A stretch of 64,000 nucleotides of DNA from Virgibacillus sp. MSP4-1 (GTDB lineage: Bacteria > Bacillota > Bacilli > Bacillales > Alkalibacillaceae): the NCBI RefSeq assembly GCF_010092505.1, contig NZ_CP048021.1, forward strand, positions 1,364,001 through 1,428,000, given 5' to 3'. The notes under the pieces were generated by a model. That model worked only from the letters and a program-made list of their open reading frames with translations. It searched no databases and was not told the DNA's origin. Positions 63,785 through 64,000 of the stretch are shown in pieces (the stretch's first letter is position 1; every line of letters begins with the position of its first letter). The position numbers and the translations under genes were made by a program.

Positions 63785-63813
63785 TTGTCTTCATGACTCC
63801 TAACCTTTATAAT
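63785..63813 (+). promoter_or_regulatory. SigA promoter for ispH
   Basis: TTGTCT (63785-63790), a 17-nt spacer and a perfect TATAAT (63808-63813), 65 nt before the ispH start. Confidence 0.75.
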
Positions 63814-63877
63814 GAAAGAAACAGCATAAAACGATACATACATGATTTCAAATAGACTTTTGAGGGGGAATCCATCT

Positions 63878-64000
63878 ATGGAAGTTATCAAAATTGCTCC
63901 GCGCGGGTACTGCTACGGTGTTGTTGATGCTATGGTCATTGCCAAGAATGCAACCAGAGATAAAAACCTGCCACGCCCTATTTATATTCTTGGTATGATT
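63878..64000 (+). CDS. ispH: 4-hydroxy-3-methylbut-2-enyl diphosphate reductase, 5' part
   Basis: The first 41 codons ([19 protein letters not shown]...[10 protein letters not shown]) show the IspH/LytB N-terminus, including the first [4Fe-4S] cysteine in GYCYGV (residue 12). IspH is the last MEP-pathway enzyme and makes IPP and DMAPP. The gene runs past the window end. A GAGGGGGA ribosome site precedes the ATG. Confidence 0.93.
   Translation, partial: MEVIKIAPRGYCYGVVDAMVIAKNATRDKNLPRPIYILGMI

Overview
The window looks like a chromosomal stretch of a low-GC, endospore-forming Firmicute of the family Bacillaceae. The order and content of the genes match the B. subtilis yqi-yqh-yqg-yqf region (ispA-xseBA-folD-nusB-yqhY-accCB-spoIIIA-efp, gcv, comG, yqg, pst, sodA, ispG, nfo, cshB, ispH), with rearrangements. 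An OLE-type RNA at the left edge, absent from B. subtilis 168, and two families of dispersed intergenic repeats point to a halophilic or alkaliphilic relative such as Virgibacillus, Oceanobacillus or Lentibacillus; the genus is inference. I saw no prophage, insertion sequence, CRISPR array or defence island.

Left part (1-12 kb, minus strand). The 5' part of a large structured RNA lies just downstream of ispA, the published position of OLE RNA. It has its own promoter, overlapped by a Fur-like or palindromic site. Then come ispA, xseB-xseA, folD and nusB, then an Asp23-family gene with accC and accB, behind a promoter whose spacer holds a near-consensus FapR operator. The complete eight-gene spoIIIA operon follows, behind a clear SigE-type promoter.

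12-27 kb. This holds efp, a Xaa-Pro peptidase, aroQ and yqhR (figP), then an SA1362-family gene, a patatin-like lipase, a B12-dependent ribonucleotide reductase, a membrane-anchored rhodanese and the glycine cleavage operon (gcvT-gcvPA-gcvPB) under a tandem glycine riboswitch. Divergent from gcv is an uncharacterised pair, a SNF2 helicase (yqhH) and yqhG. yqzE and aroK follow.

28-45 kb. The complete comGA-GG competence pseudopilus operon is followed by tRNA-Gln, a regulator with a SufR-like cysteine cluster, and many small conserved genes (yqgY, yqgX, yqgW, yqgQ, yqgO). Between them lie a MidA-type methyltransferase, an LTA-synthase-like protein, glucokinase, spoVAF, a rhomboid protease with TPRs, 5-formyl-THF cyclo-ligase and rpmG. 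SpoVAF and YqhR (FigP), which form a germination-amplifying channel in B. subtilis, are both present but about 25 kb apart.

45-64 kb. The pstSCAB-phoU operon sits behind four PhoP boxes of exact 11-bp period. Then come pbpA, yqgE, sodA, a six-tRNA operon (Asn-Met-His-Ile2-Ser-Phe), a Na/Pi cotransporter with a second, reversed PhoP-like box array upstream, a short NfeD protein, a LysM protein, ispG, yqfX, yqfT, nfo, cshB and the start of ispH. Isoprenoid genes thus occur at both ends (ispA; ispG and ispH), and two phosphate uptake systems may share PhoP control.
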